The notes: a model not told the origin generated them from the sequence alone. DNA of 64,000 nt from Topomyia yanbarensis (GCF_030247195.1 NC_080671.1:87046370-87110369), one strand, 5' to 3'. Numbered from the stretch's first letter, positions 1-12,551 are shown. Translations and numbers: made by a program.

Positions 1-2139
1 AAGTTTAAAGCCTTATCTTGCTGTTGGAAAATTACGACTTTCGCAAGTTCAGTTTATCGTTTGTTGTTCCATATTTGCAAGATGGCAAATGTCAAAAAGG
101 GCAGCTCTAAATCTCTCGCAGAATTGGATCACGAGAGGGTGGCAGCACTTTTTGCCTAGCGCTCAAGCTGACACTATACAGTGACGTATGTCACCCTCGT
201 CGCTGAAAGAAGTGTTATTCTTAGGAATTTTCCTTTTCAGACGCGTGTCGTCTTTTGAAATTATCTCCGACTGTTGACTTTCTTTCCAGCGTGATATTTT
301 CCTTGCGTCGAGTTTAAAAACAACTGTGGCTCCTTTTTTGCCCCATTCGCGTGCGCACTCCTTGAAAACTTGGCAGCAAACTAATGTTCGAACGAGGAAG
401 CAGTGGAGGATGTTTATGATTTTATGTTTCCTGAAATAACACAAAAGACACCCGAAAGGGAAACACGGAAATTCGTGTTTGTGAAGAAGAAAGGAAAATA
501 CTGCCATTATTGTTTGCGTAGTTTTATTATTGTGTCACACTTTTGGCTGCCTAGCTAGGAGGGAGGTAAATTTTCGGTGGTTGGACCTCTTCAGCAGTAG
601 GACCTGGGCACGTGCCAGGCGGGCGTGATGTATAGTGTAGCAGGTGGAGATGGAACTGTAGCAGACCCTGACTTGTAAAATCTATAATGGGTTTTAGTAA
701 TTACACAACACCAAAGACACTGTCAATCAATCAATTGGAAATGGAGAGGGTTTCGATTCTATCTACATTTCCTAACTATGAGAGCATTAGTTCTGCTCAA
801 TATTTATTGTAGTCACGAAATAACCTGCAGGAAGTGAATCTTATTGTAATAATATTCATGCTGAAGTATCTATTTGATAAATTATTGATAGTTGCGTCGA
901 GTAACATCTAGTTTCCGGCATTTCCTGATTTATTACACAACTTATTGCCAAAATAGTATTCTGTTATAATGTTGAACAGATGTGTATAATTTTCGGATAC
1001 AATACTGCTGTCACCGTGCTACGCAAATTAGACCCTTCTACATTGGACTGCTATGCGTGTCACGGTCGATAACTAGTGTATTAGTAATAATCAGTCTTAT
1101 CTAAAATAAAAGATCATTTACAATTCCGAACGAACTGTCTGGTTTTGAATGCGAACGATACAGGTTTAATAATTGATCGTTTCAAATGCTTCCCGGATGT
1201 TTACCTTTAAATTAGTTGCGACGCCTAAATAGTTATCCCAGCCTTGCATTTTTCTCCAATCACTGTGATTATTCTTTTTCTCTCTACGTTCTGCGGTAAA
1301 TTGTATGTAAATAGTGAACATGAAAAGGAAAACTCATCTCTTTGTATATCCAAAGCTAACTGTCTGGTGGCTGGCGCTGTTAATCTTTCAAAAAATGTAG
1401 ATCATAAGACAGCTTACTTTTGATCTCGCCTTTTATGCCTACAAACAAACCAGAACTTCCGACACATCCGAGCGAAGCTGCATAAATGGCTGGCGGACGG
1501 AAGGAAAACAATCTGTTCTCCCATGATGAAAAGTAAACAAAGACACAATTTTCTGTCGTGACCCATTTGGGCGTCACCCATTTTTAACCACTGATAAATC
1601 ACACATATAAACCCGGTCGGGGCCCGTTGTCATATTTCAATCCCTCAGACCGATGCCCGAGCAGGAGACCATTTAACCTTAAATGGTCCCAGATGAACTA
1701 CAAAATCACTGCGTGTGATGCTGTGCTTTACTGTGTCCTGCTGTCTTACTCCCGGTGTTTGGGCTTTTCACAGGCTTCTGTGCTGCTACTTGTTATATTT
1801 ATTTGGCAATAAAAAATGATTCGTTTTTTCGTTTCTAGAGAATGAGAGATTTCTTTTTCATCCCTCTAGCTGGCAAAGGGAACAGATGGACACTGATATG
1901 AAGTAGGTGGGCAGTTGTCTGCTGAGGGGCAATCAAGTTTTACCTTTATCATTTTTATGTCTGCGGAGGGATTGTTATCTGATCACCACGAGGCAGTGCA
2001 CGGTCGGGCGAATATTTCGAGTCATAAATAGCTTTTCTTGTATGGAAATGGTTCGCTGTAATTTATCATAGAGTGGATCGATAACGCTGATTTCGAAGGA
2101 TGGAGTACTGGCAGCTTTAAGAATGAAACAAAATATTTT
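1..2139. other. Unassigned A+T-rich sequence
   Basis: I see no recognisable gene, RNA or transposon end here. Short open frames (for example about 114 codons on the minus strand at 163-507) have no domain I know, and they overlap frames on the other strand. A short palindrome, accatttaaccttaaatggt, lies near 1667-1686. Confidence 0.5.
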
Positions 2140-2145
2140 TATATC

Positions 2146-2659
2146 GTGGGAGCTCGGGTCTGGTTAGCGCTGTTTTTAGTTTTCATTTCATATTTAGATA
2201 AATCGTTCCAAATAGAACACCTTGCATAAACGGGCACACTGTTGGCTGCTGCTCAGAATTTTATCATAATGTTTGATGAATTGTCTTCAATTTTATAGAC
2301 AAAAAGATGTAACGCGGAAATTGTGCGGATTACGCTCGGCTCTGGGGTAAGTTATTGGAACGTATGGAGAAAGTTGGCGGTACGATAGAAAATCACCAAT
2401 GGAAATAAAACTATTACAGAGGTCCTTGTGGAGAACGTGTGTAATGACATTGACATTCGTCATTGTCAGTCTAAATACCCCAGTATTTTAACTTCGACGC
2501 GTTCTCTATATCCAAAAACAAATTATCGAAATACTTCAGGCGAAAGTCTGAAGTAAATGGTTCCTACATTGGCGAGATGAGATACACAAGAAAAAGATTC
2601 ACTAGCCTAACCCGAAGAGTGAGTTCAAGAAATAAAAATAATTGAGGAACTACCAGTGT
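2146..2659. repeat. Fragment of a TIR element, related to 34142-34906
   Basis: This stretch runs colinear with 34142-34700. Shared blocks in the same order are a gggag...ggtctggtta start, the tttatagacaaaaa tract, ggggtaagtt..gttggcggta, a taccccag-attttga-ttcg block, and gagatacacaag-aaaagatt. It lacks a matching right end and is followed at once by the hAT-like insertion at 2668. It is non-coding and probably a decayed non-autonomous DNA element. Confidence 0.6.
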
Positions 2660-2667
2660 ATTGGGAC

Positions 2668-4192
2668 TAGAGCTTCGACGGTTTTCAGCTTCCCGGGATT
2701 TGGGAAATAAATATGAAATTTCTCGGGAAATCCCGGGATCCCGGGAATATGGAAAAAATATAAAAATGGATCATTTTCTTGAAAACAAAAGGTAAAATTG
2801 AAAAGTTTTCATACTCGTTTGATTGCATGTATATCTGTCTTAAAAGCAGTTGTCAGAAGATGCCGATTGGGTGGAGTACACATCACTGAATCATTTAATA
2901 ACTCGTCACTCAGTTTGCATAACATCAGCTTCTTTTTTAAGATTTTTCTTGGGTATATGTACAACTTAAATTTGGTAATTAGGATTATAATTGGGACGAT
3001 ATACTAAACGCATCTGCTGGAGTTACTGTCCAAAATTGGAATGCGTATCAGAACATTTCGATGGAATGTTAACTTAATGCAAACCACCTTCTTTGGTAAT
3101 CATGAATGAAATGATTGAGCTGCTTCAGGGTAGTGTGCAATTATTTTCGATCAAATTAGAAAACATGATATATGGAATCCATTTCCGTCACATTAAGATC
3201 AGCATCATTGCGAATTAAGTATGAATCAAAATCAAGCAGATAATGGACGGTATGTGCAGCGATTGGTGAAGTCTACCATATATTTCCTGTTACGAGCGAG
3301 AATCTGTCAGAATCTGAATTTCGTGATCTTAAGGTCCTTCAGAAAACCAGCGTGCGTCTTTGAAAGCGACTTTCAAAGAGTTTGAATGCGAATGATATGA
3401 CATGACATGACGGATACAGCATTCTGTATTACTTTACATCCAAAAATTTAAATATCCGGGCATGCAAAATTCACGATAAAGAAGATATTACAGTTCCGGT
3501 AAAACATATTATACGAAGCATGCATTCGATGAACCGACCAAATATTTCTGCAGATGCTCTAGAAACATTTCTTGTTTTAAATAGCGTTTAGGTTAAGCAC
3601 AATACCTCTACAAACAATTTTTAACACAAACAGTGATTGATTTTTTAAAGAAAGTAACACTATTTCCATAACTAATTTGTATTTGCAGGCCCTTTCATTT
3701 AAGATCTAACTATTAAAAAGAACGGTTAAAAGAACGGTTAAAAAATCTGATCAATCGGCTCATCGGTTGCAGAGATATCTTGCGCTCCGCTAACGCTACT
3801 GTTAGGAAATGCTTCGGAAAAACGGCCGGTAAATTCATCCATTTTTGCATGAAAATACGCACATTCTTTAGCAGTGACTTGAGTAAGACTTGGACTTGAA
3901 AAAATCACAAAAAAATATCTGCGAGCTTGAGCTATATATTCCATTGATCTGAAAATCAGTTGAAAAAGCATAATTTGCAATCACTACGCACCCCAAATGG
4001 TTACCGATCAAAATATTTATTACGTAATTTCATTTGCAGAACCTAAGCCTTTTGGAATAAATTAAAAATCTTTTTCCCGGGATTCCCGAATCCCGGGATT
4101 GAGAAAACACATTTTCCCGGGAATCGGGAATCCCGGGAAATCCAAAAATCCCGGGATTCCCGGGAAATAATATTCCCGGAATGGAAGCTCTA
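2668..4192. mobile_element. Non-autonomous hAT-like element, 1.5 kb
   Basis: The element is flanked by an exact 8-bp target duplication, attgggac, at 2660-2667 and 4193-4200. It has 9-bp perfect terminal inverted repeats, tagagcttc, followed on both sides by clustered cccggga/tcccggg motifs (2690-2750 and 4070-4180). An 8-bp TSD with TAGAG-type ends is the hAT signature. No transposase is visible. A minus-strand open frame at 3738-3980 (about 80 codons, no family recognised) is preceded by a splice-acceptor-like ttttcag at about 3955-3961, so it may be a captured or fossil exon. That part is speculative. Confidence 0.8.
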
Positions 4193-4284
4193 ATTGGGAC
4201 CGTTGATATTTCTGCCTTACTTAAATGACTTGTGTTTAGTGCTGAAGATTTTTCGCCGATCCTTCGCAGGCGATCTCAAAATAA

Positions 4285-4401
4285 TTCAATAGTAATTCTT
4301 CAAAAGGGCAAAAGAGATTTTTGTAGACAAACTTGTTTCGCTCATTATTCCGCTGCCGAATTGAGTTTTTTGAAAAATACACATTAATCAACATCTTTAC
4401 C
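4285..4401. repeat. Left part of a MITE, same family as 15388-15612
   Basis: The block from ttcttcaaaagggc onward, including agacaaacttgtttcgctcat and the gaaaaatacacat-aatcaa tract, matches the left arm of the inverted-repeat element at 15388. The match stops where the poly(T) of LINE copy B begins, so copy B appears to have inserted into this MITE. I could not find the displaced right half beyond 9.06 kb. Confidence 0.55.
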
Positions 4402-5113
4402 TTTTTTTTGTTCAGTTCGTTTATTTAATAGGCACAAATGCGTTAGCTTGGCGGTGCCAATTTTTTTTTTTTTTACATTTTGAATATCTTACAATGGTTA
4501 CAATGCACAAAAAAATTTAATATCGAGAGGAACGTTTTTACAACTATCTTAAACTAAAAATACGATTCGATATACAAGATTGAACAATAACTATTTTTCA
4601 CAAAATTTTTTTTACAGTTATCTTAAGACTAGGAATGTAGATTAATATAAAAGAAGGGGAATAAACTTTTATGAGAAATTTCACAGCTATCTTAAAACTA
4701 GGAATACAATTAGATATACAAGATGGAAAACGAGAAAAAAAAATGAAAAGGCTCAAGGCTATCTTAAAACTAGGACTATAATACAAATTGGTTTTTGTAA
4801 CAGCAGCAAGAGTTGTATCAGGAACAGGGGGAGTAGGCGAGCACGATGACGGGGAAACCATAACAAAACTTGCAACTTTAACGCAAACAGAAGAACAGTG
4901 ACATGAGTTAGAGCCTCAGGCTGGTAGATGGTAGATGCCTAGGATCGGGTTGACGGCGGAGAATCCTTCAAGATGGTTCAGGCCATCGACCTGCTTTCGC
5001 TTTGACTTCATTTTTGCAGGCGTGGTAAAGGTGACGGCAGTCACATAGTGGCACTCTGGTGCTTCAAAAGGAAGGACAGGGAACTTTTAAAAACGAGAAA
5101 TAAAGGATATGGG

Positions 5114-8100
5114 CTAGATTAGGATATTTGTCGATTTAATAAAAAGGTAGATAAGAGACAAATAGGAAAAATCGCGACTTGCCAGGATATCCCGAACTGG
5201 AGCAATACCCAGCGCACTCCCAGACAACGTGATCGATGTCGTGATAACCTTCATTACAAGCGCACCGACTACTCTCCGTGAGCCCAATACGCCGCAAATG
5301 CGCATCCAATGTGTAATGATTGGACATAAGCCGGGACATTACACGTATGAAATCCCGACCCACATTCACCCCCCTGAACCAAGGTTTCGTTGATACCTTC
5401 GGGATAATTGAATGTAACCATCGTCCAAGTTCCCTATTGCTCAACGAAAAATGCGTTGAAGCAAATTGGTCTTTCGTGGATGTCACCTTCTAATGCGCCA
5501 ACCTTTGCTAAAGAGTGGGTCATTTCATTACCCGGAATAGAGCAATGAGAGGGGACCCAAACAAAGGTAAACTTGTAAGATTTTTCAGATAACTTGCTCA
5601 GAGACTCCCGTATCTTCCCCAGAAAATACGGGAATTGCTTTTTAGGCTTCACCGCACGAAGAGCCTCGATAGAGCTGAGGCTGTCCGAAATGATGAAGTA
5701 GTAATCTGTGGGCAGAGTCTCGATGATGCCAAGGGTGTACTGAATAGCAGCTAATTCTGCGACGTTAACTGAAGCGGGATCATTGAGCTTGAATGAAGCG
5801 GTGATAGTATTATTGAATATACCGAAGCCAGTGGACCCATCGTGATTTGATCCGTTAGTGTAGAACATTTTGTCACAGTCGACTTCTCGGAATTTATCAT
5901 AACATATACTGGGGATCACTTGCGGGTTCCTTCATGGATGTGTTGAAGAACACAGTAGAATCAGAAGTATCTAGGAAACGGACACGGTTGGGATTGTACG
6001 AAGAAGGATTGATGCTCTGTGCCATGTAGTCGAAGTACAAGGACATAAATCGGGTTTGAGAATTGAGCTCGACGAGTCTCTCGAAATTTTCAATTACCAG
6101 AGCCCAAGCAGACAAATTGTCCAAAGCATCTTGCAATGGTCCATGCAAATCGGTAGCATTGGACCCTGTAAGAGAGACCACCCCGTCGTCTGTAAGTTGC
6201 CTTAGCGTGCATGAATTGGCAAGACAATCGTCAATGTCATTCACGTAAAAATTGTAGAGTAGGGGACTTAGAGATGAGCCCTGGGAAAGACCCATGTAGC
6301 TAAATCGCAATGTTGTTAAATCATTATGCGAAAAGTGCATGTGCTTTTTAGACAACAGGTTCAGTAAAAAGTTATTTAAAATTGGTGAAAGACCATGCTG
6401 ATGCAGCTTTTCTGACAGAATATTGATAGAAACTGAGTCAAAAGCCCCCTTAATATCCAAGAAGACTGATGCCATCTCGTCGCTGTTGTGCTATCTTATG
6501 ACAAACGCCATTTTGGGGTAAACTGAGTTAGATATGCCACATTACTTGTTTGAAAAATCTCTACAAAGTGGCGTTTTCAGAATTTTGAAGTTCTACTTGA
6601 TTACTTAGATATAGCGAGAAACATGATGTGAAATTTTGAGTTTTTTGGTTCAAACCACTGTATCTAGGGATTTGCACAAGTTATATTGAAGTTTCAGATA
6701 TTTTAATGTGTGAAAATGTCTGAGGAACACAATGGCATAAACATTTTCAAAGGAAAATTACACGAGTTGTTAGAAAAACACAGATTTAGTTTTAAACTGG
6801 CAATAAAAGATATTTGGCAACACTGTAACCAAAAATAACATTTTTTTCTAGATTCCCTGACTCATTTCCTTCAAAATGCATTTCACCGATTGTTTATAGA
6901 CTATATGAACGCAAAGATATGAATAAAAGTTAAAAATTGATGATTTTTTCTATGAAAAACTTTCCATGCACGATTTTGACACGTCATACAAATTTTGTCA
7001 TCAATACACGCCTATGACACGTGTGAGTGCGACTTTTGTTTACATTCATAGTAAAAACTCGCAACATAGTCAACCGATCTTCGTAATATTTGAGAGATTA
7101 ATGCAGAATAGCTAGAAGCATCAATTGTCTTCTTTGGATTGTTTATACCATTTATAAGTTTCAAGACATTCAATCTCAAACTTTAAAAATCGTTTTTCTC
7201 GAAATGTGCTAAATGGCGCTTGTCATAAGATAGCACAACAGCGACGATCTGCTCTTTGTTAGCAAAGGCCATTTGGCTTTCTGTAAAAAGCAACGAAAGG
7301 CAATCATTCGTCCCTTTCCCTTTTCGGAAGCCGAATTGTTTATCTGGAAGTAAGCCATTTGCTTCAACCCAATTGTCGAGGCGAAACAAGATCATTTTCT
7401 CGAACAACTTCCTAACACAGGACAGCATTGCAATCAGTCAATACGAGTTGTGGTCGGAGGCTGGTTTTACTGGTTTTTGAATGGCGATGACCTTCACTTG
7501 CCTCCAGTCATGAGGGACAATGTTACCCTCAAGAAACTTGTTAAATAAATTCAACAAGCGCCTTTTTGCAGTATCAGGCAGATTCTTCAGCAAGTTGAAT
7601 TTGATTCTGTCTAACCCTTGGGGCGTTATTGTTGCATGATAAGAGAGCAAGTGAGAACTCCACCATCGAAAAAGGTGTTTCGTTCGCGATATCGGAAGGA
7701 GACGCGGCGCGGCACGTTTTCTGTACCGGGACAGAGTCCGGACAGATCTTCTTGGCGAAAGCGAATATCCAGCGGTTTGAATATTCCACGTTCTCGTTGG
7801 TACTGTTTCGGTTACGCATACGTCGAGCCGTACCCCAAAGAGTGCTCATCGCTGTTTCTCTCGTTAACTCGTCGATGAACCGGCGCCAATAACTGCGTTT
7901 TTTGGCTTTTATTAGACTCTTTATTCGCCTTTCAAACGACACGTACTGTTGGTAGCTAGCAGGTAACCCGTCTTCCCGGAAGGCCTTATATGCAGTGAAC
8001 TTCTCCGCATACAGCTCTGAGCACTCTTTATCCCACCACAGAGTGGGAGACTGTCCATGGATATTCACGCTGGGTACTGGTTTAGTCTGAGCTTGATTCG

Positions 8101-8915
8101 CACTGTCGATAATCAAGCCAGCCAAATACCTGTACTCTTCCTCCGGAGGAAACTCTTGAGTGGATTCGATTTTAACGGATATCGCGGTCGCGTAACTCTT
8201 CCAATTCGTGTGAGGTCATACGAGATATTGATTGTTTCCGATGGTATTGAACCGTTAGCAATTGAAATTACGATAGGCAAATGATCGCTACCGTGGGAAT
8301 CAGGGATCATCTTCCACATGCAATCTAACTGTAGCGATGTCGAGCATAGCGATAAATCCAACGAGCTCGCGCGTGCCGGTGGTGTAGGAATCCGCGTCAT
8401 TTCTCCCATGTTTAAGATGGTCATGTTGAAATTGTCGCAAAGATCTTGGATTAATGTTGATCTATTATCATCGTGAAGACAACCCCATACCGAACCGTGC
8501 GAGTTGAAGTCTCCTAGAACTAGTCGCGGTGCCGGTAAGGATTCCGTGATATTACAAAGCGTTCGGTGTCCTACCGAGGCTCTAAGAGGAATGTAAATGG
8601 AACCTTTGATTAGAACTTAAGAATGACAATTTCAATGCCTGGTGTCGAAGGGAGGTTAATTCGGTTGAAAGAATAGCACTTTTTGATCCCCAAAAGTACT
8701 CCTCCAGAAGGGTTTTCTCGATCGAGACGAATTATATTAAAGTCGTGGAAGTTGAGATTTATATCGGAAGTTAACCAAGTTTCACATAATGCGAAAGCAT
8801 CACATTTTAAACTGTTTAGTAAAAAATTGAAGGAATCAATTTTCGGAAGGATACTTCTGCAATTCCACTTCAGGACAGTGATCGAATCAGTGACCTCGTT
8901 TGATGACTTAGCCAT
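5114..8915 (-). pseudogene. Broken ORF2 of LINE copy B (EN-RT-RNase H)
   Basis: Pieces in several frames align to copy A ORF2. The start MAKSSNEVTD and endonuclease N-terminus (WNCRSILPK, CETW) lie at 8610-8915. The endonuclease C-terminal part (SDHLPI) lies near 8113-8424, the pre-RT region at 7574-8125, the RT start at 7183-7650, RT fingers/palm at 5897-6475, RNase H at 5434-5919, and the Cys/His C-terminus at 5114-5486. The RT catalytic box reads QLTDD where copy A has QLADD. Frameshifts, the deletion near 6100 and the 769-bp MITE make it non-functional. It keeps the same ORF1-stop/ORF2-start overlap (ATGGCTAA) as copy A. Confidence 0.85.
6478..7246. mobile_element. MITE with long TIRs and 4-bp TSD, inside LINE copy B
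   Basis: The 769-bp element is bounded by ATCT at 6474-6477 and 7247-7250. The termini are inverted repeats of about 34 bp beginning CGTCGCTGTTGTGCTATC. Intact copy A keeps the unoccupied site (gccatctgctctttg at 42862-42876, a single ATCT), which proves both the boundaries and the 4-bp duplication. There is no coding sequence. A 4-bp TSD occurs in several DNA-transposon superfamilies (Chapaev, Sola1, Ginger, piggyBac at TTAA). ATCT excludes a TTAA-specific enzyme, but I cannot choose among the rest. Aedes genomes are known to carry '4-bp' MITEs. Confidence 0.9.
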
Positions 8916-9060
8916 CGAAGGATACGATCGCTGCAAGGAGGGGCCATTTAGCAGTCAACTGTTTTAAAAATGTTTGCACTATAGGGAGAAAATGTATCAG
9001 AATGCTTTTGAGAGGATCAGTAAGATTGAAAATTGTGAAAATTAAGTCAGAGAATTGCCG

Positions 9061-9597
9061 ATTTCTCCAGCAACAACTTCAAATTTACGCTGATTGTAGT
9101 GTAGCAAGAACTGCGTGTTTGTTTGTTTATTTGTGGAGCAGGGAAAAGCCCGCTGGAGCAAAGCTCATTTCCATCTCTTCTCCAGTAGCTTATGTGACCT
9201 TCTCATATTTTCATTGTCAACAGGCAATATGCTAACAAAAATAATAACAACAAAGCTAATTTCTATTTAATATATGAAATACAAAGAATATACAATGATG
9301 GAGCATACAAGTAAGTTCAGTACCTAATAACTATGTCTAACACCAACTCTATAAGAAAAACTTGCTTAAATAATAAACAAATTTTAGAAATGAAAACAAC
9401 TAGGCAGTGGATATTAATTCAAAACATGTTTTTTAAATGATGGCTCGGGACAACTTAAAATCGAAGGCATCAGAGTTGATTAAACATTTTAAACAGTGCA
9501 CATTTCTGAAATTTTTGGCTGTACGAAAGATAATGTCAAGTGTTCTGGAAGCTTTTGATGAGACGTTTGAAACATGATCTCTGAATATTGTTACCGT
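9061..9597. other. Unassigned A+T-rich sequence
   Basis: This lies between the faded 5' end of LINE copy B and the next MITE. It includes a mixed-composition stretch at 9110-9200 (gtggagcagggaaaagcccg) that looks repeat-derived, but I cannot match it within the window. No defensible ORF. Confidence 0.4.
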
Positions 9598-10168
9598 AAA
9601 ACGGGGTATATTTGATCACTGGAGTAAGTTTGATCAAATAAGACTTTTTTTAGAATCGTACGATAAGATGATTCCCTCTAACAAAATCATCGAAACAACA
9701 AACAAACCATATTCTAAACATGTTGAGTATCTATCGGCAACGATTATTTCCTACCTTTTATGATAACAAATTCAATTTGAAAATGATACAACTCTCATGC
9801 ATCGCTTCAATCTGTTCAAACAATTCCTTGTATATTAATGAAAGCTATCAATTTCAACTAAAATGATCACTTCTTTAGAAACCGTAAATATTTTTGTCCA
9901 ATAATTCGTTGTATAAATCCGAGATTTTCGTTGGTAACTATTTAATTTCGAATATTTTCCAGAAAAAGTTAGATAAAAGTTGACTGTATCCTTCTAGGAA
10001 ATTTGGTTATTAAATTGTCTACGGATATGCAATTTATATAAAATTATGAGCTTTTTTAACTTTATTTTTATTCACGTGACCTTAAAAAAATTCATTCGTC
10101 GCGCGACATTTCGATCGTTATATCTCATTTCGATACACATATTTTACTGATCAAAGTTACCCCGAAAA
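9598..10168. mobile_element. TIR element with aaaacggggta ends
   Basis: The left end, aaaacggggtatatttgatca, mirrors the right end: the reverse complement of tgatcaaagttaccccgaaaac is gttttcggggtaactttgatca. The A+T-rich interior has no ORF. It looks like a MITE of about 0.57 kb. The terminal repeats are short and the flanks are ambiguous, so the TSD and superfamily are not assigned. Confidence 0.6.
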
Positions 10169-10429
10169 CAACGAATGAAAATTTACAACAAAGTAATTTT
10201 ATTTTTAAAGTAAAACGAAACAATATACCCAACAATTTGAACATTTTCAATCTATGGATGTCGGTCCTTTTTTTAAAAATGCAAACAGTTACATCTACTT
10301 GCATTGAAGACAGCTGTTCGAAATGTTATTTTTTCTTTAATTACTATATCTTAAATTAGATCCATGATAACACTCACTAACACAATCTATTGCTTATTCT
10401 CCCATATATACTCACAATCTCTCTCGTTC

Positions 10430-11990
10430 CAATCGTACAAACGTGGCTTTCGCGAAACACAAACCTCGTCACAAACGCGAACGCCCGCGATCTCGCCAAC
10501 ATTCAAACACTCCGGCAATTAAGTGAACGTTTTAGCACAGACAAATTTACAAACGCGGTCACATCCGGAAGTCTGCATCCTCAATCCTAGCAGCTTAAAC
10601 TCATGCCTTCAGTTGGATCAATAGAAAAACTAGACAACACGTTCCATAGCGACATGACTAGAACTCTAGCGAAATGAGAGAGCTTACTCTCTTCTAACAT
10701 CTGAACCATACACTAAAAATTAAATATAAATATACTGCGCGCGATCATTTAGGAACACACGAACATGCGAATGTCCGCGCGCTTGTGAAAAATAATGTAT
10801 ACACGCGAGGTTGCATGCACGCTAGCACATGGTACAAAAACGTCGACATACAAACGCTCGATTCCTTGGCGATCATCCACGCACACCTACACCCATGGTC
10901 TCGTAAATAGGAAAACACCCCGGTGACTAAGTGAACGGTTTAGCACTCATAAATTCACAAACGGGCAAAGGGCGATCATGAATCGGTTACGTCCGGAAGT
11001 TCCTATCCTCGGCCCTAGTAGTACATATACACGCAAAATAACATACACGCGACAAACACGTTAACATACAAATGCTTGAGCTCTTCCCGATCATCCACTC
11101 AACTTACACTCGCGATTTCACAAACATGATAACACCCGGTGATAAGCTGAACGTCTCATTACTTATAAATTTTCAAATGCGGTCTCAAGCTTGAACCTAC
11201 AAACTCCTGCGCTCGCGCGATCATGAATCGGTCACTTCCGGAAGTCTCTATTCTCGATACCAGCAGTTTAGGTCTATGCCTTCACGTTCCATGGCGATAT
11301 GACCGAGAACTCTAGTGAATTGGGGTCACATCCTCTGTCAGAATGTGATCCGTACACCGAAAACTAAATATCAGAATGACGGTTCGCGTGGACATTCAAG
11401 AACACACGCGAATATGTGCATGGCCGCAGGGTTACAAAATCGAATTTATATACGCGAAGTCACATACACGCGAGCACACGCGACAAACACGTCAACATAC
11501 GAGGGCTTAAGCCCTTCGCGATCATCTACGCACACCTACGCCCGCGATCGCGCATACTCGGTAACACTGCGGCAATAAGGGAAACATTTTAGTACTTACG
11601 AAGTTACAAACGCGGTCTCAAACGCGAACCCACTAACGTCCGTGTTCATTACCCTCCATCCTAGCAACTTAGGTCCATACATTCAGTTGGATCAATCAAA
11701 AAATAAAGCACATATCCACTAGACAACACGTTCCATGGTGACATGACCGGGAATTTTAGTGATATGGAAGAACCAACTTTCTTCTAGAATCTGAACCGTA
11801 CACAAAAAATTAAGTATCAGTATCACGGCCCGCTCGCGATCATTCCAGAACCTACGCGAATATGCAAAAGGCACACGATTATAAAATAGAACGAACGAAA
11901 ACACTAACGTGTAAATGCTCAAGCCCTTCGCGATGATACACGCAATTGCGAAATCCCTACGCCCGCACACATCAGCACCGTACAATGAAT
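10430..11990. repeat. Decayed tandem array, about 430-bp units, CG-rich
   Basis: Three anchor motifs recur in order: cgatcat(c)-acgcac near 10872, 11088, 11518 and 11930; a tccggaagt block near 10552, 10981 and 11225 with a degenerate counterpart near 11629; and cacgttccat-gcgacatgac near 10638, 11287 and 11729. The spacings (about 430, 415, 435) indicate a period of about 430 bp, with one short unit of about 215 bp at 10.87-11.09 kb that lacks the cacgttccat segment. CpG-containing words (acgcga, cgcgaac) are strikingly frequent compared with the A+T-rich neighbours. No ORF persists across units. Confidence 0.7.
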
Positions 11991-12025
11991 ATCACATTCA
12001 GAATCACGGCCCGCTGCAATTGGCC

Positions 12026-12237
12026 TTAAGGTTAAACAGAAAATAGGCAATAATCCAAAACGAAAAAAGCAGTTTTTTCACATCGTGTGTTAGATCTTCA
12101 ACAAAAAAAAACAATCAGCAGTACTGTAACAACATTCTACATAAGCTAATTTATTTTTAAGAAGATCTAACACACGGTTTTGAAAAAAATTGCTTTTTTT
12201 CGTTTTCGATTTTTGCCCATTCTCTGTCCAACCTTAA
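12026..12237. mobile_element. TTAA-flanked MITE with long TIRs
   Basis: TTAA occurs at 12026-12029 and 12234-12237. Between them the two ends are near-identical inverted repeats of about 75 bp, from GGTTAAACAGAAAATAGGC on the left to its mirror on the right, meeting in tgttagatctt-type sequence. It is about 0.2 kb and non-coding. A TTAA duplication fits a piggyBac-type mobiliser, but a TA duplication cannot be excluded because the ends are palindromic (CTTAAGGTT). Confidence 0.75.
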
Positions 12238-12551
12238 GTAGTGTTTTAGTGCGTGTCATTGCCTGTCTCGTCTGCAATTGTAGTGTGTGATATTCTGACG
12301 GGGAGCTCTTCAGAGATGCTAGCTCTACAGCTTCAGCAGGACAACTCTCGAAACAAACAAAAAATAAAATAAAATAAAATTTAAACAAGAGTTTTGAGCT
12401 GCATCTGCTTTCTTCTCATCTTGCTTACAACAAAAGCTAAAACAGCTCCACCGCTACCAGCATATAAATCAATACGTGTGTCGTTTTGTCTGAACCTAGA
12501 AGCAAAATATCGTACTCCAAAAAATTTTTTTTGAGAAAATATAAAGAATTA

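Larger units (their letters stand above)
4402..9060 (-). mobile_element. Decayed I-like LINE, copy B
   Basis: This minus-strand copy is colinear with intact copy A (40048-46157). Its 3' end is a T-run at 4402-4409 (A-tail on the element strand), followed by a 3' UTR, an ORF2 remnant, and only the last tens of codons of ORF1 before similarity fades near 9060, so it is 5' truncated. Compared with copy A it has an internal ORF2 deletion of about 0.5 kb near 6100 (the part after the RT active site), a smaller deletion near 5440-5480, and a MITE insertion at 6478-7246. Its 3' UTR holds about four 70-bp tandem units containing ctatcttaaaactagga (near 4552, 4618, 4690 and 4760). No clear TSD was found. 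Confidence 0.85.

Noticed and set aside
163..507. 114-codon minus-strand frame, Cys-rich start
   Set aside because: No known domain, no supporting context, and the apparent Cys pairs do not fit a zinc-finger spacing.
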